DNA of 51,215 nucleotides from Oscillospiraceae bacterium (GTDB taxonomy: Bacteria > Bacillota_A > Clostridia > Oscillospirales > CAG-272). Location of the stretch: positions 1-51,215 of the forward strand of contig SVUD01000010.1 of NCBI GenBank assembly GCA_015063445.1. The letters run 5' to 3'. The notes beneath the pieces were generated by a model. It was not told the DNA's origin, made no database searches, and saw nothing but the letters and a program-made list of their open reading frames with translations. A program made the translations under genes and the position numbers. Every line of letters begins with the position of its first letter. Within the stretch, counting starts at the first letter, position 1. Of this stretch, positions 33,167 through 42,051 are shown one piece after another.

Positions 33167-35227
33167 ATGAAAAAATTACTCACGTTAGTTCTTGTTTTGG
33201 TTCTTGCTATGTCAACACTGACAGCTTGCTCGCCGAATGAGGTTTTTGAAACCGTTAAGGATAAGACTGTCGACGGCTTCAACAAGGTTAAAGAAACCGT
33301 TGGCGGCTGGTTCGGAATCGAGTTCGAAGACGATTGCGATAAGGACTGCAACAAAGACGATCAAAACAACACGGATGAAAACGAAAAGCCCGGCACCGAT
33401 GACAAAAACGTTATGACCTACGCCGAGTACGTAGCGGCAAAGGTTGACGAAGAGGTTATCGTTGAGGCTTACGTTCAGGCTCATCAGTCATGGTGGGATA
33501 ACAAGGTTACCGTTTATCTCGCGGACCGCGACGGAGCTTACTTCGCATACAACATGGCTTGCTCCGAGGAGGATGCCGCAAAGCTTACCCCCGGCACCAA
33601 GATCAGAATTACAGGCTACAAGGCTATTTGGGAAGGCGAAATTGAAATAGTTGACGCTACCTTCACCTTCGTTGAGAATGCTGACACCTACGTTGCTCCC
33701 GCAAAGGATCTCACGAGCGTTCTTGGAACCGATGCTCTTATCAACTATCAGAATCAGCTTGCTACCTTCAAAAAGCTCACCGTAAAGGAAATCACCTACA
33801 AGAACGGCGAGCCTGGTGACGATATCTACGTTACCTTCACTAAGGACGGCGTTGATTACAGCTTCTGCGTTGAGCGTTACCTCACAGGCCCCGAGACCGA
33901 GCTTTACCAAGCGTTTGCAACCCTTAAGGCAGGCGACGTTGTTGACGTTACGGGATTTGTTTACTGGTACGCAGGCGTTAACACTCATATCACGGGTGTT
34001 GCCGCTCCCTCTATGACCTACGCTGAATACATGGCTGCAGGCGTTGACGAAGAGGTTGTCGTTGAGGCTTACGTTCAGGCTCATCAGTCATGGTGGGATA
34101 ACAAGATTACCGTTTATCTCGCGGACCGCGACGGAGCTTACTTCGCATACAACATGGCTTGCTCCGAGGAGGACGCCGCAAAGCTTACCCCCGGCACTAA
34201 GATCAGAATTGAAGGCTACAAGGCTATTTGGGAAGGCGAAGTTGAGATAGTTGACGCTACCTTCACCTTCGTTGAAGGGGCGGATACATACGTTGCGGAG
34301 GCAAAGGATCTCACCGACGTTCTTGGCACCGATGCACTCGTTGATTATCAGAATCAGCTCGCCTCCTTCAAGGAGCTTATCATAAAGAATATCTCTTATA
34401 AAAACGGCGAGCCCGGTGACGATATCTACGTTACCTTCACCAAGGACGGCGTTGATTACGACTTCTGCGTTGAGCGTTATCTCACAGGTCCCGAGACCGA
34501 GCTTTACAAGGCGTTTGCAACCCTTAAGGCAGGCGATTCGGTTAACGTCGAAGGCTTCCTTTACTGGTACACGAGCGTTAATACCCACATCACCTCTATC
34601 GAAAAGGCAAAGGGCGAGGGCGCTATGACCTACGCTGAATATATGACGGCAGAGGTTGATGAAGAGGTTATAGTTGAGGCTTACGTTCAGGCTAACCAGT
34701 CCTGGTGGGATAACAAGATAACCGTTTATCTCGCAGACCGCCACGGCGCTTACTTCGCATACAACATGGCTTGCTCCGAGGAGGATGCCGCAAAGCTTAC
34801 CCCCGGCACTAAGATCAGAATAACCGGCTATAAGGCAGTTTGGTCAGGCGAGATCGAGATAGTTGACGCTACCTTCACCTTCGTTGATAACGATGAATTT
34901 TACATAGCTCCCGCAAAGGATCTTACAAGCCTTCTCGGTACAGACGAGCTTATCAATTACCAGAACCAGCTTGCTACCTTCAAGGGAATGACCATCAAGG
35001 ATGTTTCCTACAAGAACGGCGTGCCCGGCAACGATATCTACGTTACCGTTACCAAGAACAGTGTTGATTACACCTTCTGCGTTGAGAGTTACCTCACAGG
35101 TCCCGATACCTATCTCTATCAGGCATTCGCAAATCTCAAGTCGGGTGACTTCGTTGATATCGAAGGCTTCGTTTACTGGTACGAGGGCGTTAATACCCAC
35201 ATTACAGGTATCAGCAAGCGCGCTTAA
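33167..35227 (+). CDS. Lipoprotein with three tandem ~200-residue repeats, probably OB-fold
   Basis: 686 residues from the ATG at 33167, chosen for GAGGAAAG upstream and because a signal peptide begins there; an upstream in-frame ATG at 33125 would add a charged extension. Lipobox LTAC, Cys21. After an Asp/Lys/Asn-rich linker come three repeats: residues 83-282, 283-486 and 487-686. Each starts MTYAEY and contains VEAYVQAxQSWWDNKxTVYLADR, GTKIRIxGYKAxWxGExEIVDATFTF, YKNGxPGxDIYVT and FVYWYxGVNTHIT. The VTVYLAD...GTKIRITGY pattern suggests one or two OB folds per repeat. Copies 1 and 2 are almost identical at DNA level (600-bp period), showing recent duplication. It lies 60 bp after the binding-protein gene and shares its operon; ligand unknown. 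Confidence 0.85.
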   Translation: MKKLLTLVLVLVLAMSTLTACSPNEVFETVKDKTVDGFNKVKETVGGWFGIEFEDDCDKDCNKDDQNNTDENEKPGTDDKNVMTYAEYVAAKVDEEVIVEAYVQAHQSWWDNKVTVYLADRDGAYFAYNMACSEEDAAKLTPGTKIRITGYKAIWEGEIEIVDATFTFVENADTYVAPAKDLTSVLGTDALINYQNQLATFKKLTVKEITYKNGEPGDDIYVTFTKDGVDYSFCVERYLTGPETELYQAFATLKAGDVVDVTGFVYWYAGVNTHITGVAAPSMTYAEYMAAGVDEEVVVEAYVQAHQSWWDNKITVYLADRDGAYFAYNMACSEEDAAKLTPGTKIRIEGYKAIWEGEVEIVDATFTFVEGADTYVAEAKDLTDVLGTDALVDYQNQLASFKELIIKNISYKNGEPGDDIYVTFTKDGVDYDFCVERYLTGPETELYKAFATLKAGDSVNVEGFLYWYTSVNTHITSIEKAKGEGAMTYAEYMTAEVDEEVIVEAYVQANQSWWDNKITVYLADRHGAYFAYNMACSEEDAAKLTPGTKIRITGYKAVWSGEIEIVDATFTFVDNDEFYIAPAKDLTSLLGTDELINYQNQLATFKGMTIKDVSYKNGVPGNDIYVTVTKNSVDYTFCVESYLTGPDTYLYQAFANLKSGDFVDIEGFVYWYEGVNTHITGISKRA

Positions 35228-35304
35228 TCGACAGCTTATTGCGGAATGATTTTTTACAGCTCTTAACGTAGAAAATCATTTGAGACTCATAATTAAATAA
35301 AAAT

Positions 35305-35350
35305 AGCGAGCGACTCGGATTCACCAGGGAACGAGCCGCTCGCTTTTTAT
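35305..35350 (+). terminator. Terminator of the sugar importer operon
   Basis: AGCGAGCG (35305-35312) pairs with CGCTCGCT (35337-35344), with an inner CTCG/CGAG stem, followed by TTTTTATTT. Confidence 0.85.
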
Positions 35351-35462
35351 TTGATTTTCGAACGTTGCTTATATCAACACTTTAAACACAAAACCGTACT
35401 CAGACGGCAAAGCGCCTTTTTTCTTCAATTATATCACTCTTCAGAAGCGTGATTATAACAAA

Positions 35463-35606
35463 TTACTCTTCGTTAGGATGGTTATAATGAACGGTTGCGC
35501 CGGTAAGCTTTTCGTTGTTTTGTCCGACGGTCATTGCACTCCATTCAGCCTCACTGCCGATATAATAAACGTTTGCCAGACGATAACATTTATCAAATGC
35601 GTTTTT
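35463..35606 (-). pseudogene. C-terminal remnant of a BspA-type (LRR_5) leucine-rich-repeat surface protein
   Basis: On the minus strand a 47-codon open segment follows an in-frame TAG at 35607-35609 and ends in TAA at 35463. It reads KNAFDKCYRLANVYYIGSEA, then EWSAMTVGQNNEKLTGATVH and YNHPNEE. This matches the end of BspA-like proteins (AF-x-x-C-x-x-L-x-x-VYY-x-GS-x-x-EW, then A-T-V-H-Y-N). No start codon or ribosome site is present, and no further repeat is seen upstream, so it is taken as a decayed fragment. The rest of 35351-35659 shows nothing else. Confidence 0.7.
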
Positions 35607-35659
35607 CTAACAATAGTTTACTTTTTGAGTTCGTTATAAGATTATTTATCAAGACTTAT

Positions 35660-36571
35660 TTACTTTGTAACCCTGTTTATAAGATCATTCATCAAAGCGT
35701 CGCGCTTGATATAGTAGACATAGCGCATGGGATATCCCGTGGGCTCTGTCTCATATTTTTTGTTATATTCGGGAAGGTACGCCTTGTCGAGAATTCTTGA
35801 ACACATAAATCTGTCGTTATCGTTAAAGAGCCATGCGACAGCAGTAACGTCCCATATAACTCTCGTCCAGTTTCTGCCCGAGGCATACGACTCGGCTTCC
35901 GCTATCGCGTTTTTCGCAAGATAATCGGAGAGCGCGTTTTTGCCGGCGAACCAATATTCAAGCTCCTGCTTTGAAACCGTAAAATCGCTAACCACGCCAA
36001 AGCAAGGCAGCTGAACGTAAGGAATACCGCTCTTGTAGATAACTCTCGCAGCGGCAACGTCCTGCTTCATATTAAACTCGTTCGTATCGTGATAATGAAG
36101 AGCATGACCGCCAAGCCATACGAGCACCGCTCTTTCTGCTACCTCGGGGTTCAAAAGAATAGCCGAGGCAACGTTCGTTATCGCTCCTATTGCGACTATA
36201 TAAAGAGGTTTTTCCTTAGTGTAATTCCGAACACGCTCCGCAAGATCTCTTGCCGCGGGCGAATCAATCGGCGTGCTTTCGTCGGGAAGATAGTCAACAG
36301 AGCCGCGGAATACGTCCTTCTTTATTTTCATAAGGTCGAGAAGCTTAAATATCTCGTCGTAGCTCTTTTCCATACCGTCCCTTGGGCCGTTTGATTTGCC
36401 GTTATGGAAGGGAGCGGCATAAATAGCCTTCGTTTCCGCTCTTTCGGGATAGCTTAAAAGATATGCTATCGCGAACTGGTCGTCTATTTCGTTATAAGCG
36501 TCCGTGTCGAGAACAACGTCAAATTTTCCTTTCGGAAGCTCTGAGGCTTTTATTCTTTCCTCGTTCGTCAT
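35660..36571 (-). CDS. Inosine-uridine-type nucleoside hydrolase
   Basis: 303 residues. The N-terminal DTDAYNEIDDQFAIAYLL holds the Asp cluster that binds Ca2+ in nucleoside N-ribohydrolases. IVAIGAITNVASAI and VWLGG are further family signatures, and the late WDVTAVAW carries the last Ca ligand Asp. The family cleaves the N-glycosidic bond of nucleosides into ribose and base. No signal peptide, so cytoplasmic. It lies 3 bp after the SGNH hydrolase gene on the same strand and is probably cotranscribed. The unusual HALHYHDTNEFN in place of the common HxxGN..AEFN leaves substrate preference open. Confidence 0.9.
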   Translation of the reverse strand: MTNEERIKASELPKGKFDVVLDTDAYNEIDDQFAIAYLLSYPERAETKAIYAAPFHNGKSNGPRDGMEKSYDEIFKLLDLMKIKKDVFRGSVDYLPDESTPIDSPAARDLAERVRNYTKEKPLYIVAIGAITNVASAILLNPEVAERAVLVWLGGHALHYHDTNEFNMKQDVAAARVIYKSGIPYVQLPCFGVVSDFTVSKQELEYWFAGKNALSDYLAKNAIAEAESYASGRNWTRVIWDVTAVAWLFNDNDRFMCSRILDKAYLPEYNKKYETEPTGYPMRYVYYIKRDALMNDLINRVTK

Positions 36572-36574
36572 ATC

Positions 36575-37666
36575 TTAAAGACCTTCCTTCTTTTCAATTG
36601 CGTATTTGATCACAGCTCCAATGCTGTCTGCCATACGGATAAATCCGGTATCATTCGGGTGGCAGCCGTCAACGGTATGATCAAACTGATGCGTTGTCGC
36701 GAAGAAGCTTATTCCGTCAATGAAATAAACATTTTTATCGCCCATTTCACGAGCCTTAAGGTAGGAGCGCATGATAGTATCACGGCGGTTAAGTATGCTT
36801 TTTTGATCTCGCGGCATAGTCCAGAAATCAGGACGGCTTATCATAATATAAGGCACGTCGGGATTCTTTTCCCTTATTATTTCATACAAACGGAAGTGGG
36901 TATTTTCAAGATGCTCATCTGTCGGGGTATTATGGTCGTAGTCACAAATGAAAACGCTCATAGGAAGCGTAGCCATCCACCTTGCGATAGCTACCTCGCC
37001 CTTCGCCATTCCCGAAAATCCTATATTTTTGTAGTCCATATTCAAATCGCGGGAAATCATGGCGGGATAGGTGAGTCCCGGGCGTGTAGCGGCGGTACCG
37101 TGTACGATTGAAGAGCCGTATATCACGATGGGCTCAAAATTCTTGTAAGGACGGGGAGCGGCGAGCTTCGAATCGGGCTTAAGCCCTATCTCAAGCTTTT
37201 CAATAACCGAATGAACGGGAAAATTAACGGTGAAGCTGCGCATAATTCCCGCCTCGAGATGAATCGCGTTCTCATAGTAATCGACCATATCGTAGGGCAT
37301 ACGGAATTCCTTTATAAATCTCGAGCCGAACTCCCCGTCAACGTAAAGATCAAAGCCCGCGCTTGAAATAAGAGTCAGGTGCGAGGATCTTCCGACAGCC
37401 TTAAATTTCGCTCTTACGGCTATATAAGGAGAATCGGTTGAAAATCTTACGCGCCCTCCGGCCGATTCACGCTCAAGCTTTGAAACGCCAACGCTCGTAG
37501 CCTCGGCTACGTCGCTTGGCAGACGGTGGAAATACGGCTCTGTCAAGGGCTCGTAAAAGCCGTGAAGCATAAAGGGCTCTTCCTTCACGTCACGCCATAC
37601 AACATCAATATCACCAACAGTCTTTTCGACTATCATATTCTTGTCAATATTTATGTACGATTCCAT
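36575..37666 (-). CDS. SGNH/GDSL-type hydrolase with N-terminal beta domain
   Basis: 363 residues, ATG at 37666 behind AAGGAG. Residues ~1-165 form a beta-rich accessory domain (VRAKFKAVGRSSHLTLISSA and GFDLYVDGEF). Residues ~175-360 are an SGNH hydrolase: block I IYGSSIVHG (Ser in GSS replacing GDS), block II Gly in GFSGMAKG, and block V DGCHPNDTG with the Asp-His pair. Block III is less clear. The pattern resembles SGNH_hydro_3 acyl esterases. No signal peptide, so a cytoplasmic role is likely, perhaps deacylating imported sugars. Paired with the nucleoside hydrolase gene downstream. Confidence 0.87.
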   Translation of the reverse strand: MESYINIDKNMIVEKTVGDIDVVWRDVKEEPFMLHGFYEPLTEPYFHRLPSDVAEATSVGVSKLERESAGGRVRFSTDSPYIAVRAKFKAVGRSSHLTLISSAGFDLYVDGEFGSRFIKEFRMPYDMVDYYENAIHLEAGIMRSFTVNFPVHSVIEKLEIGLKPDSKLAAPRPYKNFEPIVIYGSSIVHGTAATRPGLTYPAMISRDLNMDYKNIGFSGMAKGEVAIARWMATLPMSVFICDYDHNTPTDEHLENTHFRLYEIIREKNPDVPYIMISRPDFWTMPRDQKSILNRRDTIMRSYLKAREMGDKNVYFIDGISFFATTHQFDHTVDGCHPNDTGFIRMADSIGAVIKYAIEKKEGL

Positions 37667-37708
37667 TTTTATCTCCTTTTTGAGAAGCTTTGTTTACTTT
37701 TTAAACGT

Positions 37709-38671
37709 TTATCTTCTTTTTCCGAAGAGCCTGTAATCCTTTCCGTCAAAGAAAAGAACTCTGTAATCCATACCGACTATTCTTGAATATATTCTACCCT
37801 CATACTTACTTGCTAAATCTGTTGGAGCAAGGTTCGTGGATATTATAGTGGAAAGACCTCTGTTGCGTCTTGTGGTAAAGATATTGTAAAGGCAGGAGAC
37901 CGTGAACTGATTTACAAACTCTGTACCGAGGTCGTCTATTATAAGTAGATCGCATTCGAGATACTTATCGGCCTCGGGCTCGTAAGGACCGTATCCGCTT
38001 CTGAATTTATCGTTCTCGAACGCCGAAACGATATTCTGCGCACTGTCGTAAAGAACGTAGTAACCGCCCTCAATAATAACCTTTGCTATTGAGGTGGAAA
38101 CGTGCGTTTTACCCGTACCCGTGCTGCCCATAAGCAACAAATTTTCGCCCTTTACCTTTGAAAATCCGTAAGCAAAATCCTTTGCCGTCTTGATAACGTT
38201 CTGCATTTTTGCGCTCACGGTTGGGTCATATCCGTATACCGCAAGGTCAAAGTTCTCAAAACTCTGCTCCTCTATAAGCTTACCCATTCCGGAGGACTTT
38301 ATATTCTCCTTGTAAAGAAGAGTGCGGAAGCAGTTACAAGCCTTGGTATTCTCAAGAAATCCCGTATCGTTACAAACCGAGCAGGTATATTTGAGGTCCG
38401 TATAATCCGCGGGAAGTCCGAGAGCGGCGATAAGACGCTTACGCTCTCTTACGAGCGCCTGGTTTCTCTCCTTAAGCGGAGCTATGTCCTGTCCCGAAAC
38501 GGCGTATTTAAAGATCATCGGACCTGTTTTTTCAAGCTCCTCGTCTATTCTCGCAATCTCGGGAGAGCGCATTCTGACCTCCAGCGAACGCTGCTCCGAT
38601 CTGGCTCTTGCCTCCGAGCGTCTTTCGTCTATAATCTGCTTTACCTTATTATAATTTTCATAATTATGCAT
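37709..38671 (-). CDS. DnaC/DnaI-type helicase-loader ATPase
   Basis: 320 residues from the ATG at 38671, chosen because GGAGG is 9 bases upstream. The N-terminal third is helical and carries a Cys cluster YTCSVCNDTGFL...CNCF, as in DnaC-like proteins of Clostridia. The ATPase core has Walker A GSTGTGKTHVSTSIA, Walker B LLIIDDLGTE, sensor TIISTNLAP and the arginine-rich GRIYSRI. It loads the replicative helicase at origins or restart sites. It lies 16 bp after the dnaD-like gene, giving a two-gene primosome pair as is usual in Bacillota. Confidence 0.9.
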   Translation of the reverse strand: MHNYENYNKVKQIIDERRSEARARSEQRSLEVRMRSPEIARIDEELEKTGPMIFKYAVSGQDIAPLKERNQALVRERKRLIAALGLPADYTDLKYTCSVCNDTGFLENTKACNCFRTLLYKENIKSSGMGKLIEEQSFENFDLAVYGYDPTVSAKMQNVIKTAKDFAYGFSKVKGENLLLMGSTGTGKTHVSTSIAKVIIEGGYYVLYDSAQNIVSAFENDKFRSGYGPYEPEADKYLECDLLIIDDLGTEFVNQFTVSCLYNIFTTRRNRGLSTIISTNLAPTDLASKYEGRIYSRIVGMDYRVLFFDGKDYRLFGKRR

Positions 38672-38687
38672 CAGGGGTTGCCTCCTA

Positions 38688-39701
38688 TCAGTCCTTCTCG
38701 CTGTCAAATGAGCGTGAAAGCGCAATTTTAAACGCCTCTTCGGGATCGAAGTTTCCAAACTTCACCGTTCCCGGCTTAGCCTCGGCGCTCTTTTTGGGAA
38801 TCCTCTTTTCCATATTCTCTCGCTTTTTCTCCATCTCGGAATCAAGCTCAGCCTTTCTCTCGGCATAGCGCTTCTCGCAATCCCCGAGAGTTTTGCAAGC
38901 GTGCTGGCTCCAATCCGAAAGCAGCTTATCCATATAGCTGAACGAAAGCTTTGCCGTATTCATTACGCAAATATCGTAAGCCATCGTTACGATCTCCGTG
39001 CCGAAGGCAAATTCTCTGCTCCACTTATGTAAAAGCTCCTTTTCCTTCGGAGAAAGCTTTCTGTCAAATATACCGAACACACGGCGGTATTCCATATATT
39101 CGTTCTTTTCCGCCTCTTTGTCGCTTATGTAAAGCGCAAGCTGCTCCGCCGTAACTATTCCGTCACCCGAAAGATTCATAGCCCGTCTTACGAGAATACC
39201 TATAGAAAGCTTTCCCTCGGCAATAAGATGAGCCGCGAGAGTCGCTATATATTCCTCCGAAAGCTCATACTGTGAGGAAAGCTCGGATATCTTTTTTATT
39301 TCCTGCGGGGTAAGCATAGCCTTCCCCATCATATTCGCAATTTCATCAAAGAGAGAAGCCAAACGCTTGTCCCTTATCGTTTTCGCAACCGAGAGAGCGC
39401 TCTCATCGGTAAGCTCACCGAGAATCTCTCTGTCGGCAAACTCACGGCTGACCTTATTTCCGAAGAAGGAGACCTCCTTGCCATGCTCACGGGGCTCGAT
39501 AACGCCCGATTCCTGCCAAAGAGCGACCGCCGCGCTCACTCTTGCCTTCGAAACTCCGCAAAGCTCCGAAAGCTCGTCGTCCGAAATATCGCCCCCAGAC
39601 TCAAAAAGAGCGAGAAGAACCTTCAGCTCCGCCGCGCTTGCCTCACGGAAGTCCTCGGTCTCGGAAGCCTTTTTCGGAAAATCAAATTCATATCTGATCA
39701 T
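38688..39701 (-). CDS. DnaD-domain replication protein
   Basis: 337 residues from the ATG at 39701. The gene starts 14 bases inside the end of rex. An N-terminal winged-helix-like part (ELKVLLALFESGGDISDDEL, then SKARVSAAVALWQESG) is followed by two DnaD/DnaB_2 domains: YRRVFGIFDRKLSPKEKELL... and FGTEIVTMAYDICVMNTAKL, then FSYMDKLLSDW with the domain's closing pattern. Such proteins help load the helicase loader at the origin, and the next gene is that loader. Identification is good at family level. Confidence 0.85.
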   Translation of the reverse strand: MIRYEFDFPKKASETEDFREASAAELKVLLALFESGGDISDDELSELCGVSKARVSAAVALWQESGVIEPREHGKEVSFFGNKVSREFADREILGELTDESALSVAKTIRDKRLASLFDEIANMMGKAMLTPQEIKKISELSSQYELSEEYIATLAAHLIAEGKLSIGILVRRAMNLSGDGIVTAEQLALYISDKEAEKNEYMEYRRVFGIFDRKLSPKEKELLHKWSREFAFGTEIVTMAYDICVMNTAKLSFSYMDKLLSDWSQHACKTLGDCEKRYAERKAELDSEMEKKRENMEKRIPKKSAEAKPGTVKFGNFDPEEAFKIALSRSFDSEKD

Positions 39702-40398
39702 CAAAAATACCCTTTTCGCCGCCCGTCTTCATACCGAAGCACAGAGTCATAAGCGAATCACCCATATGTACGTTCTGAACCACAACGTTCTTGTTCTTAA
39801 CGGTAAGCTCCATATTCGCGAAATTCCAGATCCCGCGCACGCCCGACTCGGCCATAACCGCCGCGCATTCGTAAGCGGACTCCTTAGGAACGGTAAGAAC
39901 GCCGATGCTTATATTATTTTCTGTACAGAAAGCGCCGAGGTTTTTAACGTGATGAACCTTAAAGCCGTTGAAATCGGTACCGACGATACTCTCGTTATTG
40001 TCAAAGAGCGCAACTATCTCCACGCCTCTTCTCTCGAACATATGCGTTGACGCAAGAGCTCTGCCAAGATTACCCGCTCCGACTATTACGGCGCGATAGC
40101 CCTCCCTCATTCCGAGCAGCTCGCCGATCTTAGCGTAAAGGTATTTTACGTTGTATCCGTAGCCCTGCTGACCGAAGCCGCCGAAACAGTTAAAATCCTG
40201 TCTTATCTGCGAGGCGGTAACACCCATAATGCGAGAAAGCTCCGCGCTCGATATTCTGAGCTTTTCCTCTCTGAGAAGGTCGCCAAGATATCTGTGGTAT
40301 CTCGGAAGTCTCCTTATAACCGCCACCGAAACGGGATTTTTTCCAATATCAACCATTCTTTTTTCAAACGTTCCCTTTACCTTGTCTATGCTTTCCAT
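39688..40398 (-). CDS. rex: Redox-sensing transcriptional repressor Rex
   Basis: 236 residues, ATG behind GGAGG. The N-terminal winged helix contains RLPRYHRYLGDLL and MGVTASQIRQDFNCFGGFG (19 residues), the Rex signature. The Rossmann part has VGAGNLGRALA for NAD(H) binding and ends with the domain-swapped helix. Rex binds DNA when NAD+ is high and releases when NADH rises, controlling fermentation genes. No Rex-type operator was seen in the window, so its targets are elsewhere. It overlaps the dnaD-like gene. Confidence 0.95.
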   Translation of the reverse strand: MESIDKVKGTFEKRMVDIGKNPVSVAVIRRLPRYHRYLGDLLREEKLRISSAELSRIMGVTASQIRQDFNCFGGFGQQGYGYNVKYLYAKIGELLGMREGYRAVIVGAGNLGRALASTHMFERRGVEIVALFDNNESIVGTDFNGFKVHHVKNLGAFCTENNISIGVLTVPKESAYECAAVMAESGVRGIWNFANMELTVKNKNVVVQNVHMGDSLMTLCFGMKTGGEKGIFDDQI

Positions 40399-40476
40399 AC
40401 TACCTCCAAATATTAAGATATGAAGCCTTACCGAGCCGTTTTATCGGTCGGAAAAGCCGCGCCGACTGTTACCGTC

Positions 40477-41550
40477 TTATACCACCGAATCCATGGCGCT
40501 CGCATTGAGCGAGGAATCGGCAAAATTATTTTTGAGATATTCGTAATATCCCGAGGCGGCTATCATAGCCGCATTGTCTCCGCAAAGCGAAACGGGGGGA
40601 ATGAATATTTTCACACCGCGCCCTTCGGCTACCTCGGTAAGTCTCTTTCTGAGATGAGAGTTTGCCGCAACGCCGCCAGCCATAACAAAATCGCAGCCGG
40701 GATTCTCTGAAAGCGCCGCGTCTATTTTCATAGCGACAGCCTCAACAGCCTCGTAGGTATACCTTGCCGCAAACAAGGCTCTCGGAAGCTCTTCGCCCTT
40801 TTGCTCGTATCTGTGCAGAAGATTTATCGCCGCCGTCTTAAGTCCCGAGAAGGAAAAATCAAGACTTCCGTCACGAAGCGCGGGGCTGGGGAGCGTGAAC
40901 AGCTTGTACGCCTCGCTCCTTCTGTATCTTTTGTATATATTATCCCCGTCGCCTACCGCTTCGATAAAGCCCCTCTGCGATAGCTCGTCAAAGCCTCGTC
41001 CCGCGGGATATTCTATCCCTATCATTCTTCCTATCTTATCAAATGACTCGCCGATAGCGTCGTCACGCGTGGTGCCGAGGAGCGAAATGTCGGTATGCGT
41101 ATTCATTTTGTATATACCCGTGTGTCCTCCCGACGCCGCAAGAGCCACAAAAGGCGGCTCCGGTATATCGCCCTCTAAAAGATACGCCGACGCTATATGC
41201 CCCTTTATGTGATCGACCGCAACGAGCGGTATAGAATTTGCCACGGCAAGAGCCTTAGCGAAATTAACCCCAACGAGAAGAGCGCCTATAAGACCCGGAT
41301 TTGCGGTAACGGCAACGAGGTCAATGTCCGAAAGCGTTACCTCCGCCTTTTCAAGAGCCTCGTAGGTTATAGAGGATATAGCCTCAATATGAGCCCTGCT
41401 CGCTATCTCGGGAACAACTCCTCCGTAAAGACGGTGGGTATCGACCTGAGAGGCTATAATATTTGATTTTATAACAAAGCCATCATCCGTGCGTTCCACG
41501 ACAGCCGCAGATGTTTCATCGCACGAGCTTTCAAATGCCAATATCTTCAT
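40477..41550 (-). CDS. tsaD: tRNA N6-adenosine threonylcarbamoyltransferase TsaD
   Basis: 357 residues from the ATG at 41550 (AAGGA upstream), which gives the usual start MKILAFESSCDETSAAV; a longer frame reaches 41601 but is not needed. Metal-binding HIKGHIASAYL, then ALAASGGHT, DDAIGESFDKIGR and a C-terminal GGVAANSHLR and GDNAAMIA are all present. It transfers threonylcarbamoyl to A37 of tRNAs that read ANN codons, with TsaB and TsaE. Neither tsaB nor tsaE is next to it, although rimI is. Confidence 0.95.
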   Translation of the reverse strand: MKILAFESSCDETSAAVVERTDDGFVIKSNIIASQVDTHRLYGGVVPEIASRAHIEAISSITYEALEKAEVTLSDIDLVAVTANPGLIGALLVGVNFAKALAVANSIPLVAVDHIKGHIASAYLLEGDIPEPPFVALAASGGHTGIYKMNTHTDISLLGTTRDDAIGESFDKIGRMIGIEYPAGRGFDELSQRGFIEAVGDGDNIYKRYRRSEAYKLFTLPSPALRDGSLDFSFSGLKTAAINLLHRYEQKGEELPRALFAARYTYEAVEAVAMKIDAALSENPGCDFVMAGGVAANSHLRKRLTEVAEGRGVKIFIPPVSLCGDNAAMIAASGYYEYLKNNFADSSLNASAMDSVV

Positions 41551-41597
41551 TTTAGATTCCTTATACCAATTTTGACAATAATTGTTTTCATAATCAG

Positions 41598-42050
41598 TCA
41601 ATTTATCATATCCGCCGAATGAGCCCTAAGCATAATAATGGCATCGTCCGTTGGATTTGAATAGTAGTTTTTTCTCTCTCCTACCTCCTTGAAGCCGTAG
41701 GAACGGTAGAGATTTCTCGCGGGAACGTTTTTGCTTCTAACCTCAAGAAAAAGGCACTCAAGTCCTCTGCCCTTTTCGCATTTTACTGCGTAATCGAGGA
41801 GCCTGTACGCAATCCCTCTCTGTCTATATCTTTCGTCCGTCGCGATTCTGTATATCTCCCCCTCGGGAGCAATCATTCTGCCTATCACGTACGCGATCAC
41901 GCGGCCGTCACGAACGGCACTGTAGCATATTCCGCCCGAGATCGTAACGAGGGAAAAAATATCCTTCTCTTGCCACGGATCAGAGAATATTTCCCTCTCC
42001 ATTTCTGCCACACGGGGTACGTCGTCAGCTATCATTCTTCTGATTTCCAT
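41598..42050 (-). CDS. rimI: Ribosomal-protein-alanine N-acetyltransferase RimI
   Basis: 150 residues. GNAT fold: the acetyl-CoA loop is ERYRQRGIAYRLLDYA (R-x-x-G-x-A), then FLEVRSKNVPARNLYRSYGF with the usual V-x-x-x-N-x-x-A-x-x-L-Y-x-x-x-GF. It starts 1 bp after galU and precedes tsaD, the classical pairing that supports RimI over other GNAT enzymes. The start shares no strong ribosome site, so coupling to galU translation is likely. Confidence 0.88.
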   Translation of the reverse strand: MEIRRMIADDVPRVAEMEREIFSDPWQEKDIFSLVTISGGICYSAVRDGRVIAYVIGRMIAPEGEIYRIATDERYRQRGIAYRLLDYAVKCEKGRGLECLFLEVRSKNVPARNLYRSYGFKEVGERKNYYSNPTDDAIIMLRAHSADMIN

Positions 42051-42051
42051 A

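Noticed and set aside
33488..34744. Minus-strand open frames of 198 and 218 codons opposite the triple-repeat lipoprotein
   Set aside because: They mirror each other because the sense repeats are near-identical; they lack start signals and are antisense shadows.
41551..41601. Longer N-terminus for TsaD
   Set aside because: The known family start MKILA-x-E(S/T)SCDETS begins at 41550, where a ribosome site exists; the extension is not family-like.
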